Positions 1 to 7,351 are shown, counted from the first letter of the stretch. The stretch: DNA of 10,766 nucleotides from an uncultured Cytophagaceae bacterium (GCA_938008575.1 CALLKB010000208.1:1-10766); one strand, 5' to 3'. Notes: generated by a model not told the origin, from the sequence alone. Numbers and translations: made by a program.

Positions 1-1743
1 GATTTTCCGCGTAATGAGCGCATTTTTGCGACGCCTGAAACACGTACAGGGCCATTAGATTGGTTGGGTACTTGGGGATTTTTCATCTTAATGGGATTGA
101 GTTTTTACTTCCTTTTCTTCCGCATGGGCGGCGGTGGAGGTGGCGGTGGCCAGTTGTTTAATATTGGTCGGAGCAAGGCTACCTTAATCGAAGGAGAATC
201 TAAAGTACGTGTGACATTTGATGATGTTGCAGGATTAGATGAGGCAAAAGAGGAGATTCAGGAAATTGTAGAGTTCTTGAAATTCCCAAAGAAATTCACC
301 GATTTAGGTGGTAAAATTCCGAAGGGAGCCTTGTTAGTAGGCCCTCCAGGTACAGGTAAAACTTTGTTAGCTAAAGCTGTTGCAGGGGAGGCAGGTGTGC
401 CATTCTTCTCACTTTCAGGTTCTGATTTTGTGGAAATGTTTGTGGGTGTGGGCGCTGCGCGTGTGCGTGATTTGTTCAAGCAGGCCAAGGAAAAAGCACC
501 TTGTATCATCTTCATTGATGAGATTGATGCGGTAGGTCGTTCACGTGGACGTGGTCAAATGCCAGGTTCAAATGATGAGCGTGAGAATACACTGAACTCC
601 TTGTTAGTTGAGATGGATGGTTTTGCTACCGACTCAGGAATTATCATCATGGCGGCAACAAACCGTCCCGATGTTTTGGATGCGGCATTGCTTCGTCCAG
701 GTCGTTTTGATCGTCAAATATCTATTGATAAGCCCGATATTATCGGTCGGGAAGCAATTTTTAAAGTGCATTTAAAGCCTTTGAAATTAGCGGCAGATAT
801 TGATCCGAAGGAATTGTCGGCACAAACACCAGGTTTTGCAGGAGCTGAAATTGCCAATGTTTGTAATGAAGCTGCGTTAATTGCGGCACGTCGCAGTAAA
901 ACGGCGGTTGATATGGATGATTTCCAAGAGGCGATGGATCGTGTGATTGGTGGTTTGGAGAAGAAAAACAAGATTATCAATCCTTTGGAGAAGAAAATTG
1001 TGGCTTATCACGAGGCTGGTCATGCGATTGCAGGTTGGTTCTTGGAACATGCAAATCCCTTAGTAAAAGTATCAATTGTTCCTCGTGGCGTAGCGGCTTT
1101 AGGATATGCGCAATATTTGCCAAAAGAGCAGTTCTTGTATCGTACCGAGCAATTAATGGATGAGATGTGTGTGACTTTAGGTGGTCGTGCCGCTGAAGAA
1201 ATTGTGTTTGGTAAGATCTCAACAGGAGCTCAGAATGATTTAGAACGTATTACGAAATTAGCTTATTCGATGGTGACCGTTTACGGTATGAATGACAAGT
1301 TGGGCAATATTTCTTATTACGATTCAAAGGGTTCAGATTATCAGTTTAGCAAGCCTTATTCAGAGACGACTGCGCGTGAAATCGACGAAGAAGTTCGCAA
1401 GATTATCGCAGAAGCGTATGCGCGAACAAAGAAATTGTTGACCTCGAAAAAAGATAAATTAACGATACTTGCGGAGCAATTATTGAAGAAGGAAGTATTG
1501 TTCCAAAGTGATTTGGAGGAGCTTGTAGGTCCTCGTCCGTTTGAGCAATTGACCTCTTATCAGGAATTCATTAAAGGGGAAACCGAGAAGAAGCGTCAGG
1601 ATGCCAAAGACGAGCGAGAGCTTGCGGAAACTGTTAAACGTGCGGCTAAAAAGCCCGCGGCTACTAAGGCTGAAACGGAAGTTGAGCCAGTTGTTAAGAA
1701 AAAGCCAGCACCTCGAAAAAGGGCTCCTAAAAAAGAAGATTAA
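1..1743 (+). CDS. ftsH: ATP-dependent zinc metalloprotease FtsH (5' end outside window)
   Basis: Membrane-anchored AAA+ protease that extracts and degrades membrane and some soluble proteins. The frame is open from base 1, so the first membrane segment and most of the periplasmic domain lie upstream; the TTG at 64 is not the start. Counting base 1 as residue 1 (580 residues), I see the second membrane segment (about 26-40), a linker with eight glycines in a row, Walker A GPPGTGKT (114-121), Walker B IIFIDEID (169-176), the second region of homology with arginines 232 and 235, the zinc site HEAGH (337-341) and the probable third zinc ligand Asp413 in GAQNDLER. All catalytic elements are intact. 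The last 60 or so residues form a Lys/Ala/Pro-rich tail ending KKED, beyond the usual protease helices. A terminator follows directly. The next gene is lpxH; in E. coli FtsH controls lipid A synthesis by degrading LpxC, but such a link here is only inference. Confidence 0.97.
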   Translation, partial: DFPRNERIFATPETRTGPLDWLGTWGFFILMGLSFYFLFFRMGGGGGGGGQLFNIGRSKATLIEGESKVRVTFDDVAGLDEAKEEIQEIVEFLKFPKKFTDLGGKIPKGALLVGPPGTGKTLLAKAVAGEAGVPFFSLSGSDFVEMFVGVGAARVRDLFKQAKEKAPCIIFIDEIDAVGRSRGRGQMPGSNDERENTLNSLLVEMDGFATDSGIIIMAATNRPDVLDAALLRPGRFDRQISIDKPDIIGREAIFKVHLKPLKLAADIDPKELSAQTPGFAGAEIANVCNEAALIAARRSKTAVDMDDFQEAMDRVIGGLEKKNKIINPLEKKIVAYHEAGHAIAGWFLEHANPLVKVSIVPRGVAALGYAQYLPKEQFLYRTEQLMDEMCVTLGGRAAEEIVFGKISTGAQNDLERITKLAYSMVTVYGMNDKLGNISYYDSKGSDYQFSKPYSETTAREIDEEVRKIIAEAYARTKKLLTSKKDKLTILAEQLLKKEVLFQSDLEELVGPRPFEQLTSYQEFIKGETEKKRQDAKDERELAETVKRAAKKPAATKAETEVEPVVKKKPAPRKRAPKKED

Positions 1744-1746
1744 CCG

Positions 1747-1776
1747 AATGGGGTGGGTATTCCCTCCCCATTTTTT
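1747..1776 (+). terminator. Rho-independent terminator of ftsH
   Basis: AATGGGGTGGG (1747-1757) pairs with CCCTCCCCATT (1762-1772) around the loop TATT, with a single T/T mismatch. The last two bases of the stem run into a T tract that ends at 1776. It begins 3 nt after the ftsH stop codon and ends only 7 nt before the next start codon. Confidence 0.85.
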
Positions 1777-1783
1777 ATGATAG

Positions 1784-2596
1784 ATGAAGCAGCTGATTGT
1801 ACCCGCGGGTAAACAAGTTTATTGTATTTCGGATATGCACTTGGGTTTTCCAGATGCAAAAACTTCGCGTGAACGCGAGCGAGTCTTGGTTGATTGGCTT
1901 CATCATATTCAGGAAGATGTGAGTGATTTATTTTTACTCGGGGATATCTTCGATTTCTGGTTTGAGTACAAACAAGTAGTTCCCAAGGGTTTTGTTCGTT
2001 TTATTGGTGCGCTAGCCTCATTAGCTGATCAGGGAGTTCGTTTACATATTTTTGTGGGGAACCATGATTTGTGGATGAAGGATTATTTTGAACAGGAATT
2101 AGGGGCAATCATCTATCGGGAAGCCACTGATTTTGAGTTTCAATTCATGGATAAACAAATTCGTGTTTGCATGGGGCATGGCGATGGTATGGGGCCTGGA
2201 GACTATGGTTATAAGTTGTTGAAAAAGGTTTTTGTTAATCCTGTAGCTCAGTTTCTATTCGGCTGGTTACATCCTGATTTAGGTGTGCGTTTGGCACATA
2301 CTTGGTCGGGGACGCGAAAAACCTCAACGATTAAAGCGGGTGAAGTTCCATTTGATCCGGAAACGGATTTTATATTATCTGCTGTGCGCGATCGCTATGC
2401 GGCAGATCAACTTCGAAATCGAGAGGTTTCGGCCTATGTTTTTGGCCACCGACATCATCCAATAGCCTTGCCATTAGGTAACAATGCGACCTATTATAAC
2501 TTGGGAGACTGGTTTTCGCCGGCCTACAAGAATGCCTATGTGCTAAAAATTGCAGATAGTGGCCTTGATTTTGCGCTTTTTCAGCCAAAATCCTGA
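1784..2596 (+). CDS. lpxH: UDP-2,3-diacylglucosamine diphosphatase LpxH
   Basis: Calcineurin-like metallophosphoesterase that cleaves UDP-2,3-diacylglucosamine to lipid X and UMP, the fourth step of lipid A synthesis, at the inner face of the cytoplasmic membrane. All metal-site motifs are present: SDMH (Asp17, His19), LLGDIFDFW (Asp54), VGNHD (Asn93, His94), MGHGD (His132) and FGHRHH (His222, His224). A hydrophobic/basic stretch with WLHPDLG and HTWSGTRK (about 160-180) matches the insertion typical of LpxH and separates it from general phosphoesterases. Its 270 residues fit the family. The start is fixed: an in-frame TAG lies immediately before ATG 1784. No promoter of the TAnnTTTG type is visible between the ftsH terminator and this start. 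The next gene begins 45 bp downstream. Confidence 0.92.
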   Translation: MKQLIVPAGKQVYCISDMHLGFPDAKTSRERERVLVDWLHHIQEDVSDLFLLGDIFDFWFEYKQVVPKGFVRFIGALASLADQGVRLHIFVGNHDLWMKDYFEQELGAIIYREATDFEFQFMDKQIRVCMGHGDGMGPGDYGYKLLKKVFVNPVAQFLFGWLHPDLGVRLAHTWSGTRKTSTIKAGEVPFDPETDFILSAVRDRYAADQLRNREVSAYVFGHRHHPIALPLGNNATYYNLGDWFSPAYKNAYVLKIADSGLDFALFQPKS

Positions 2597-2641
2597 TTTT
2601 TCTATGTATCTTCATAGCTCATTTTGTTAACCAATTGAATT

Positions 2642-3619
2642 ATGTCTCAATTTCACACACGTTTAGAAGTAATGTCGGAGCTAGCCAAAAACATGGACAG
2701 CTACATGAAGGATTTTTTGAATCCGATTGATTCCAACTGGCAGCCTGCAGATATGCTTCCAGATTCGACAAAGGATAATTTCTTTGAAGAAGTGAAATTG
2801 TTACAAGAAGCAGCAAACGAATTGCCTTATGATTATTGGGCAGTTTTAATTGGGGATACAATTACGGAGGAAGCTTTGCCAACCTACGAGTCGTGGTTGT
2901 TAGGAATGGAAACGGTGGATCATTTAGACCAAGAAAATGGTTGGGTTAAGTGGATTCGCAGTTGGACAGCAGAAGAAAATCGCCACGGGAATTTATTGGG
3001 GACTTACCTATATTTATCGGGTAAAGTTGACATGCGTGCCGTTGCGATTTCGACACAGTATTTGATTGCTGATGGTTTCGACATTGGTACTTCTGCTGAC
3101 CCATATCGCAATTTTGTCTATACTTCATTCCAAGAGTGGGCAACGAATATTTCCCATCGTAGAACAGCATCTTTGGCCAAGCAACATGGGAATTCGAATT
3201 TGTCTCGTATGTGTGCACAAATTGCGGCGGATGAGTTGCGTCATGCGAAAGCTTATAAGGCTTTTGTTGCTGAGATTTTTAAATTAGATCCTTCCGAAAT
3301 GATGTTGGCTTTCGCTGATATGATGAAGAAAAAGATTGTAATGCCTGCGCATTTCTTGCGTGAAATGAATGGAGCGAAGAGTTCTTTGTTTGATCATTTC
3401 TCAGATGCGGCTCAACGCATTGGAGTTTATACAACCGCTGATTATACTACGATTATGCGTGGCTTGATTCAAGATTGGGATTTAGAAAGTGTTCGTGGAT
3501 TGAATGATCAGGCGGAAAAAGCGCGTGATTATGTGATTGGATTACCAGCACGTTTAGAGCGTTTAGCTGAACGTGTTAAAGTACCAGAATTAGCTTATCC
3601 ATTTAGCTGGATCGTTTAA
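2642..3619 (+). CDS. Soluble acyl-ACP desaturase (stearoyl-ACP 9-desaturase type)
   Basis: Cytosolic diiron enzyme that puts a double bond into acyl chains bound to acyl carrier protein, using O2 and electrons from ferredoxin. This is an aerobic route to unsaturated fatty acids. The diiron ligands known from the castor enzyme are all recognisable: Glu77 in TEEALPTYE, Glu112 and His115 in AEENRHG, Glu165 in SFQEWAT, and Glu198 and His201 in ADELRHAKAY. Length is 325 residues, with no signal or transit peptide and no membrane segment, which distinguishes it from membrane-bound histidine-box desaturases. An in-frame TGA two codons before ATG 2642 supports the start. The RNA methyltransferase gene starts 3 nt after its stop, so the two are probably co-transcribed. 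The position of the double bond cannot be read from the sequence. Confidence 0.93.
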   Translation: MSQFHTRLEVMSELAKNMDSYMKDFLNPIDSNWQPADMLPDSTKDNFFEEVKLLQEAANELPYDYWAVLIGDTITEEALPTYESWLLGMETVDHLDQENGWVKWIRSWTAEENRHGNLLGTYLYLSGKVDMRAVAISTQYLIADGFDIGTSADPYRNFVYTSFQEWATNISHRRTASLAKQHGNSNLSRMCAQIAADELRHAKAYKAFVAEIFKLDPSEMMLAFADMMKKKIVMPAHFLREMNGAKSSLFDHFSDAAQRIGVYTTADYTTIMRGLIQDWDLESVRGLNDQAEKARDYVIGLPARLERLAERVKVPELAYPFSWIV

Positions 3620-3622
3620 TTT

Positions 3623-4156
3623 ATGCCCCAAAAATTATCGTTGGATGAGCTAAATCGGCTCGATGTATCAGCTTATAAATCAGCTGAAAAATTTCCTTAC
3701 GTTTTTGTGTTGGATGATATCCGTAGCATGAACAACATTGGTTCTGCATTTCGTACGGCCGATGCATTTCGATGTGCGCATGTATATCTGGTTGGAATAA
3801 CAGCGCAGCCGCCGCATCGAGAGATAAGTAAAACGGCATTGGGTGCTGATGAATCTGTTGATTGGACTTATTTTGAAACGGCTGAAGCGTGTCATGAATT
3901 ATTAAAAGCTCAGGGTTATCAAGTCTATTGTATCGAACAAGTGGATCAGTCGATTTCATTGCAGGATTTCAAGCCAGCAGGAGAGAGCAAGTATGCTTTT
4001 GTTTTTGGAAACGAAGTCTTTGGTGTGAATGATTATTGGATTGAGGCTGCTGCTGGTAGTTTAGAGATTCCGCAATTTGGGACAAAGCATTCCTTAAATG
4101 TATCGGTTACGATGGGAGTGGTTGCTTGGGATTTTGTCAGTAAATCGCAGCTTTAG
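3623..4156 (+). CDS. SpoU/TrmH-family RNA 2'-O-methyltransferase
   Basis: SPOUT-fold enzyme that uses S-adenosylmethionine to methylate ribose 2'-OH groups in tRNA or rRNA. The three family motifs are present in order: motif 1 SMNNIGSAFRTADAF with Asn37 and Arg44; motif 2 FVFGNEVFGV with Gly129, Asn130 and Glu131; motif 3 IPQFGTKHSLNVSVTMGV with Ser157 and Asn159, which forms the trefoil-knot cofactor loop. At 177 residues it is a minimal catalytic domain without the N-terminal L30e-like substrate domain of RlmB, so it resembles TrmH or TrmL size classes. The specific target nucleotide cannot be assigned. It starts 3 nt after the desaturase gene, which implies translation from a shared mRNA. 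Confidence 0.92.
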   Translation: MPQKLSLDELNRLDVSAYKSAEKFPYVFVLDDIRSMNNIGSAFRTADAFRCAHVYLVGITAQPPHREISKTALGADESVDWTYFETAEACHELLKAQGYQVYCIEQVDQSISLQDFKPAGESKYAFVFGNEVFGVNDYWIEAAAGSLEIPQFGTKHSLNVSVTMGVVAWDFVSKSQL

Positions 4157-4185
4157 CTATTCTAATGTTAAATTTTTCCGTTTCA

Positions 4186-4211
4186 TTGAAAACTTAACAC
4201 AGATAAATTTC
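4186..4211 (+). promoter_or_regulatory. Weak candidate promoter for the lysine-rich gene
   Basis: TTG at 4186-4188 and TAAATTTC at 4204-4211 resemble the Bacteroidota -33/-7 pair. The -7 box has one mismatch to TAnnTTTG and the spacer is 15 nt, shorter than usual. It lies about 50 nt before ATG 4260. The whole 103-bp gap is AT-rich, so a chance match is quite possible. Confidence 0.25.
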
Positions 4212-4259
4212 AAGTTCTGAAATGTTTGGTTAGATTTATTAAAATTTAATAATTATATA

Positions 4260-4628
4260 ATGAGCAGCGATAAAAAAACATTAGCGAATCAATTATCAGG
4301 GCTTTTATTGCCTAAGCTAAAAGGACTTACTGAAAAAAATGCCAAGAAATTGTTGGAGACAGTTGATAAGTCGGCCGGAGAGATTGCAAAAAAATATGTA
4401 AAATTTATCCAAGAGCAAGATAAGGAAGCGGCGAAAGCAAAGGAAAAGGCAGAAAAAGCTAAAAAGAAAGTAGCTGAAAAGGAATCAAAGAAAAAGGCTA
4501 AGTTGGCTAAAAAGGCTGCAGAAATGAAGCAAGTAGCGCAATTGATGTCAAAGGAATCTACACCTGCAGCACCCAAAGTAGCGGCTAAAGCGCCAGCAAA
4601 ACCAAAGGCTAAGGTAATTAAGAAATAA
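4260..4628 (+). CDS. Small lysine/alanine-rich basic protein of unknown function
   Basis: I do not recognise a named family. The 122 residues include about 35 lysines (29%), no Cys or Trp, and only one Tyr and one Phe. Residues 1-52 look like a small amphipathic helical region (LSGLLLPKLKGL, then AKKLLETV). Residues 53-97 are a continuous charged helix of KEKAEKAKKK type, likely a coiled coil or a single alpha helix. Residues 98-122 are a disordered Ala/Pro/Lys tail of APAKPKAK type. The composition resembles histone H1-like bacterial proteins and suggests binding to nucleic acid or another polyanion, but that is inference from composition alone. It has its own strong terminator and an AT-rich upstream gap, so it is probably transcribed alone. 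ATG 4260 is the only sensible start. Confidence 0.8.
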   Translation: MSSDKKTLANQLSGLLLPKLKGLTEKNAKKLLETVDKSAGEIAKKYVKFIQEQDKEAAKAKEKAEKAKKKVAEKESKKKAKLAKKAAEMKQVAQLMSKESTPAAPKVAAKAPAKPKAKVIKK

Positions 4629-4651
4629 GGAGCATTCATCCTACTTTTATA

Positions 4652-4692
4652 GCGTTCATCCCAATATCAGTTTGGGGTGGGCGCTTTTTTTT
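4652..4692 (+). terminator. Rho-independent terminator of the lysine-rich gene
   Basis: A 13-bp stem pairs GCGTTCATCCCAA (4652-4664) with TTGGGGTGGGCGC (4672-4684), with three G-U pairs and a 7-nt loop. Eight T residues (4685-4692) follow. It starts 23 nt after the stop codon at 4628. Confidence 0.9.
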
Positions 4693-4699
4693 ATCTTTG
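4671..4699 (+). promoter_or_regulatory. Promoter of the ABC transporter operon
   Basis: TTTG at 4671-4674 and TATCTTTG at 4692-4699 exactly match the Bacteroidota -33 (TTTG) and -7 (TAnnTTTG) elements with a 17-nt spacer. The -7 box ends 23 nt before ATG 4723, so the leader would be short. The -33 box lies at the loop/right-arm edge of the preceding terminator, and the -7 box shares one T with its T tract. Confidence 0.75.
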
Positions 4700-4722
4700 A
4701 GCTTTCAAATTATACGACAGCT

Positions 4723-5610
4723 ATGTTATTATCCATTCGTCATTTAGAGAAGCGTTATGCGGATCATGTGGCATTAAACGATGTCAATTTAGAGATTCCT
4801 AAAGGGAAAATTTTTGGTTTACTGGGTCCTAATGGGGCCGGGAAGACATCCTTGATTCGAATTATCACGCAAATTACAGGGCCTGATGCAGGGGAAATCT
4901 ATTTTGATGGAGAGCCCTTAAGATTGGAGCATGCAGATCAAATTGGTTATTTGCCTGAGGAGCGTGGTTTGTACAAGAAGATGAAGGTAGGGGAGCAGTT
5001 GTTGTATTTGGCACAATTAAAGGGCATGCGCAAGGAAGAGGCCATCGCTAAATTGAAGGAATGGTTTATCCGCTTGGATATCAAGGAATGGTGGAATAAG
5101 CCTGTAAATGATTTGTCGAAAGGTATGCAGCAAAAGACGCAATTTATTGCGACGGTCGTGCATGAGCCTAAATTGCTGATCTTGGATGAGCCGTTTTCAG
5201 GGTTTGATCCGATCAATGCTAATATGTTGAAGGATAAGATTTTAGCGATTAAGGAGCGCGGAACGACCGTTTTGTTTTCAACCCACCGAATGGATTCTGT
5301 GGAGGAATTGTGTGATGAAATTGCACTGATCAATCACGCGGAAGTAGTTTTGTCAGGGAATAAAGATGAGGTGCAGAACCGATATAAGAAAAACCAATTT
5401 GCAATTCGATTTGAGGGGGAATTGAGCTCGATTCCTGGGATTGAGGTGGTTTCAAGCCAAACAGGTAACGCTATTTTGCGTTTTTCAGAGGGGATGGGAA
5501 CAAATGAAGCGATTGCCAAAATCATTCAGCAAGTACGTTTGTTGGAATTCAAAGAAGTAATCCCATCATTCAATGATATTTTTATTCAAGTAGTTAGCGA
5601 AACCAATTGA
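4723..5610 (+). CDS. ABC transporter ATP-binding protein (NatA-like)
   Basis: Cytoplasmic ATPase that powers the permease encoded next to it. With ATG 4723 as start (295 residues) it has Walker A GPNGAGKT (35-42), signature LSKGMQQ (131-137), Walker B LLILDEP with catalytic Glu156, D-loop GFDPIN and H-loop His188 in STHRM. In place of the usual Q-loop glutamine region it has YLPEERGLYKKM (76-87), a variant I associate with NatA-type export ATPases. Residues beyond about 220 form a C-terminal accessory domain. A start 17 codons earlier, at TTG 4672, is open but lies inside the preceding terminator stem and upstream of the predicted transcription start, so it is rejected. One base separates its stop from the permease ATG. 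The substrate is unknown; sodium export or antibiotic/lipid export are possible by family. Confidence 0.93.
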   Translation: MLLSIRHLEKRYADHVALNDVNLEIPKGKIFGLLGPNGAGKTSLIRIITQITGPDAGEIYFDGEPLRLEHADQIGYLPEERGLYKKMKVGEQLLYLAQLKGMRKEEAIAKLKEWFIRLDIKEWWNKPVNDLSKGMQQKTQFIATVVHEPKLLILDEPFSGFDPINANMLKDKILAIKERGTTVLFSTHRMDSVEELCDEIALINHAEVVLSGNKDEVQNRYKKNQFAIRFEGELSSIPGIEVVSSQTGNAILRFSEGMGTNEAIAKIIQQVRLLEFKEVIPSFNDIFIQVVSETN

Positions 5611-5611
5611 T

Positions 5612-6928
5612 ATGAATAAGATTTTACTCGTCATTCAGCGTGAATATGTGACACGTGTGTTGAAGAAATCCTTTTGGGTTTCATCTTTATTAGCTCCAGT
5701 ATTAATTACGGCCATCTATGCCATTCCGATTTGGTTAGCCATGAAGGATAAGGAGCAGAAACAGATTGCCATTTTTGATCAAAGCCATTTGTTGAAATCA
5801 ACGGATTTGCAAGATAAAGAGTTGGTTTTCACCTTTACAAACATACCCGAACAGGCATATAAAACGCAATTTGCGAAGGCTGGATATGATGCTTTCGTGA
5901 GCATACCCGTTGATGTGTTGGCTAATCCGAAAGGCGTGCATATTTATTCCTCGAAGAATATTGGTTTGACCTTAAAGGAGTCTGTAGAACGGTTGATTCA
6001 AAATAAAGTACGTCAGGAATTGATGTACAAGGCCGGTATTTCTGAAAAGGTTTATGAGGATACCCAAGTTGATATAGATAGCGAGACGATAACCGTTTCT
6101 GAGAATGGGGGAGAGACAAGTTCGAGTTCTGCGGGGGCGATGATTCTGGCAGGTATTATGGGTTTGATTTTATATGTGACACTATTGCTTTATGGTTCAC
6201 AGGTAATGAACGGGGTGATTGAGGAAAAGAGTAGTCGGATTATTGAGGTGATTATTTCTTCGGTGAAGCCTTACCAATTGATGTTAGGAAAGATTATTGG
6301 CGTAGGACTTGTGGGGCTGACGCAATTCGTTTTGTGGATTGTATTGACGATTGGATTAACGCAAGTCACAGGTAAAATATACGCATCCAAAACCAAGGCT
6401 ATTGCTCAGATGAGCCAAATGGAACATGGGAAAGCGGCGGACGATATGGCCAAAGCCATGCAAGATTCGCCGATGGGTGAGGTGACGAAGGTATTGGAAA
6501 GCACGAATATTCCCTTGATTCTAGTGGCCTTTTTATTCTATTTTTTCGTTGGGTATTTGTTATATAGCTCCTTGTTTGCGGCTATAGGCTCGGCGGTGGA
6601 AAGTGCTACAGAAGCCCAGCAATTCACATTCATTGTTATGATTCCGATTATTGTGTCGTTTTTGATGGCGCAATATACGATGCAGGATCCGGACAGTACG
6701 ATTGCTTTTTGGGCATCGATGATTCCTTTTACTTCCCCGATTAACATGATGGTTCGTTTGCCTTATGGTGTCCCTATGTGGGAATTAGCGCTCTCGATGG
6801 GTTTGTTGGTATTCGGATTTTTAGCTTGTAGTTGGATTTCTGCCCGTATTTACCGCGTAGGTATCCTTATGTATGGCAAAAAAGCCACTTGGAAAGAGTT
6901 GTCCAAATGGCTTTTTTATAAAGGATAA
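5612..6928 (+). CDS. ABC transporter permease (NatB-like, ABC-2 type)
   Basis: Membrane half of the exporter. The 438 residues show the ABC-2 layout: one N-terminal membrane segment (about 22-43), a large extracytoplasmic domain (about 45-173), then probable membrane segments near 176-195, 228-250, 300-325, 338-353 and 392-413, with a less clear one near 365-380. The stretch after the second membrane segment (VMNGVIEEKSSRIIEVI, 198-214) is the cytoplasmic coupling helix hallmark of NatB-like permeases. It starts one base after the ATPase stop, so the two are translationally coupled. Its last codons contain a long hairpin (6878-6917), and its TAA is immediately followed by the last codon position of the opposing ArsC-like gene, with no base between. 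The transported molecule cannot be read from sequence. Confidence 0.92.
   Translation: MNKILLVIQREYVTRVLKKSFWVSSLLAPVLITAIYAIPIWLAMKDKEQKQIAIFDQSHLLKSTDLQDKELVFTFTNIPEQAYKTQFAKAGYDAFVSIPVDVLANPKGVHIYSSKNIGLTLKESVERLIQNKVRQELMYKAGISEKVYEDTQVDIDSETITVSENGGETSSSSAGAMILAGIMGLILYVTLLLYGSQVMNGVIEEKSSRIIEVIISSVKPYQLMLGKIIGVGLVGLTQFVLWIVLTIGLTQVTGKIYASKTKAIAQMSQMEHGKAADDMAKAMQDSPMGEVTKVLESTNIPLILVAFLFYFFVGYLLYSSLFAAIGSAVESATEAQQFTFIVMIPIIVSFLMAQYTMQDPDSTIAFWASMIPFTSPINMMVRLPYGVPMWELALSMGLLVFGFLACSWISARIYRVGILMYGKKATWKELSKWLFYKG
6878..6917. terminator. Bidirectional terminator inside the 3' end of the permease gene
   Basis: Positions 6878-6893 pair with 6902-6917, 15 of 16 base pairs (C6888/A6907 mismatched), around an 8-nt loop. 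The arm bases give A6 on one side and T6 on the other, so the hairpin has a T run on either strand. On the - strand it sits 11 nt after the ArsC-like stop, an ideal terminator. On the + strand its T run ends 8 nt before the permease stop codon. Confidence 0.8.
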
Positions 6929-7279
6929 TTACGCATTTAGCCATTTATCTAATTCTTCTTCATTGAATCCAGCGATGATGCGTTTTCCATCTGTAATGAT
7001 GGGACGTTTGATCGCTGAATTTTTTTCTAATAAGAAGGAAAATGCTTCGTTTTCGTTGCTAAGTGAAGCTTTGGTTTCGTCGGGTAGTTGTCGGTAAGTA
7101 GACCCTTGTTTATTCAATACCTTTTCAAGCCCTAATTGGTCGATAAATCCTTGTAAAATCGGTGCCGAAATTCCTTCTTTTTTATAGTTGTGAAAGGTAT
7201 AATCGATGCCTTTTGCTTGTAGGAATTCAAAAGTTTTTTTCATCGTATTGCAAGCGGGAATTCCATAGATCGTAATCAT
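6929..7279 (-). CDS. ArsC/Spx-like thioredoxin-fold protein
   Basis: Small cytosolic protein of the ArsC-like group (ArsC, Spx, YffB). The 116 residues begin with the fold's first strand and loop, [14 protein letters not shown], where Cys10 is the only cysteine and corresponds to the family's active cysteine. KRPII (91-95) carries Arg92 of the conserved RP element. The sequence lacks the second CXXC cysteine of Spx and the extra cysteines of thioredoxin-coupled arsenate reductases, so it is closest to the YffB-type, glutathione-dependent or unassigned, reductases. Real arsenate reduction is not supported by neighbours: there is no arsB or acr3 here. It is convergent with the ABC permease, with stops back to back, and divergent from fumC, sharing an 87-bp control region. 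Confidence 0.88.
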   Translation of the reverse strand: MITIYGIPACNTMKKTFEFLQAKGIDYTFHNYKKEGISAPILQGFIDQLGLEKVLNKQGSTYRQLPDETKASLSNENEAFSFLLEKNSAIKRPIITDGKRIIAGFNEEELDKWLNA

Positions 7280-7324
7280 ATTATTTTTTATTTAAATTCT
7301 TTCCCACCTTGTTTGTTTTGGTGG

Positions 7325-7332
7325 TATTTTTG
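7325..7332 (+). promoter_or_regulatory. -7 box of the probable fumC promoter
   Basis: TATTTTTG matches TAnnTTTG exactly and ends 34 nt before ATG 7367. I see no TTTG or TTG at the expected 17-23 nt upstream; the nearest TTG (7309-7311) is only 13 nt away. The match is therefore half a promoter by sequence. Confidence 0.5.
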
Positions 7333-7343
7333 TGGATTGCTTA

Positions 7344-7351
7344 CAAAAATA
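7344..7351 (-). promoter_or_regulatory. Possible -7 box of the ArsC-like gene
   Basis: The - strand reads TATTTTTG, an exact TAnnTTTG match, 64 nt before the start of the 6929-7279 gene. No -33 element is visible upstream of it; that stretch is already within the first codons of fumC. It mirrors the fumC -7 box. Confidence 0.35.

Larger units (their letters stand above)
7325..7351. repeat. 9-bp inverted repeat in the divergent control region
   Basis: TATTTTTGT (7325-7333) and ACAAAAATA (7343-7351) are perfect inverted copies separated by 9 nt. Each arm contains one of the two opposed -7-like boxes. It could be an operator shared by both genes or only two promoters in mirror image. Confidence 0.6.

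Noticed and set aside
2602..2617. Small hairpin CTATG-N6-CATAG between lpxH and the desaturase gene.
   Set aside because: A 5-bp stem without a T run is too weak to call a terminator or operator.
3621..3959. 112-codon open frame on the - strand opposite the RNA methyltransferase gene.
   Set aside because: The + strand protein has all SpoU motifs; the antisense product shows no recognisable domain.
4167..4198. Inverted repeat after the RNA methyltransferase gene (10-bp arms, one mismatch, 12-nt loop) as a terminator.
   Set aside because: The stem is almost all A-T pairs and no T run follows, so it is not a convincing terminator; it is noted only as a weak structure.
4289..4639. 116-codon open frame on the - strand opposite the lysine-rich gene.
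   Set aside because: Its Phe/Ala/Ser-rich repetitive product is what the complement of lysine-rich codons gives (AAA and AAG read as TTT and CTT).
4672..4722. Seventeen-codon upstream extension of the ABC ATPase from TTG 4672.
   Set aside because: It lies within the right arm and T tract of the preceding terminator and upstream of the predicted transcription start; ATG 4723 begins a normal ABC ATPase N-terminus.
4947..5333. 128-codon open frame on the - strand inside the ABC ATPase gene.
   Set aside because: It overlaps the conserved signature and Walker B regions of a clear gene and has no domain of its own.
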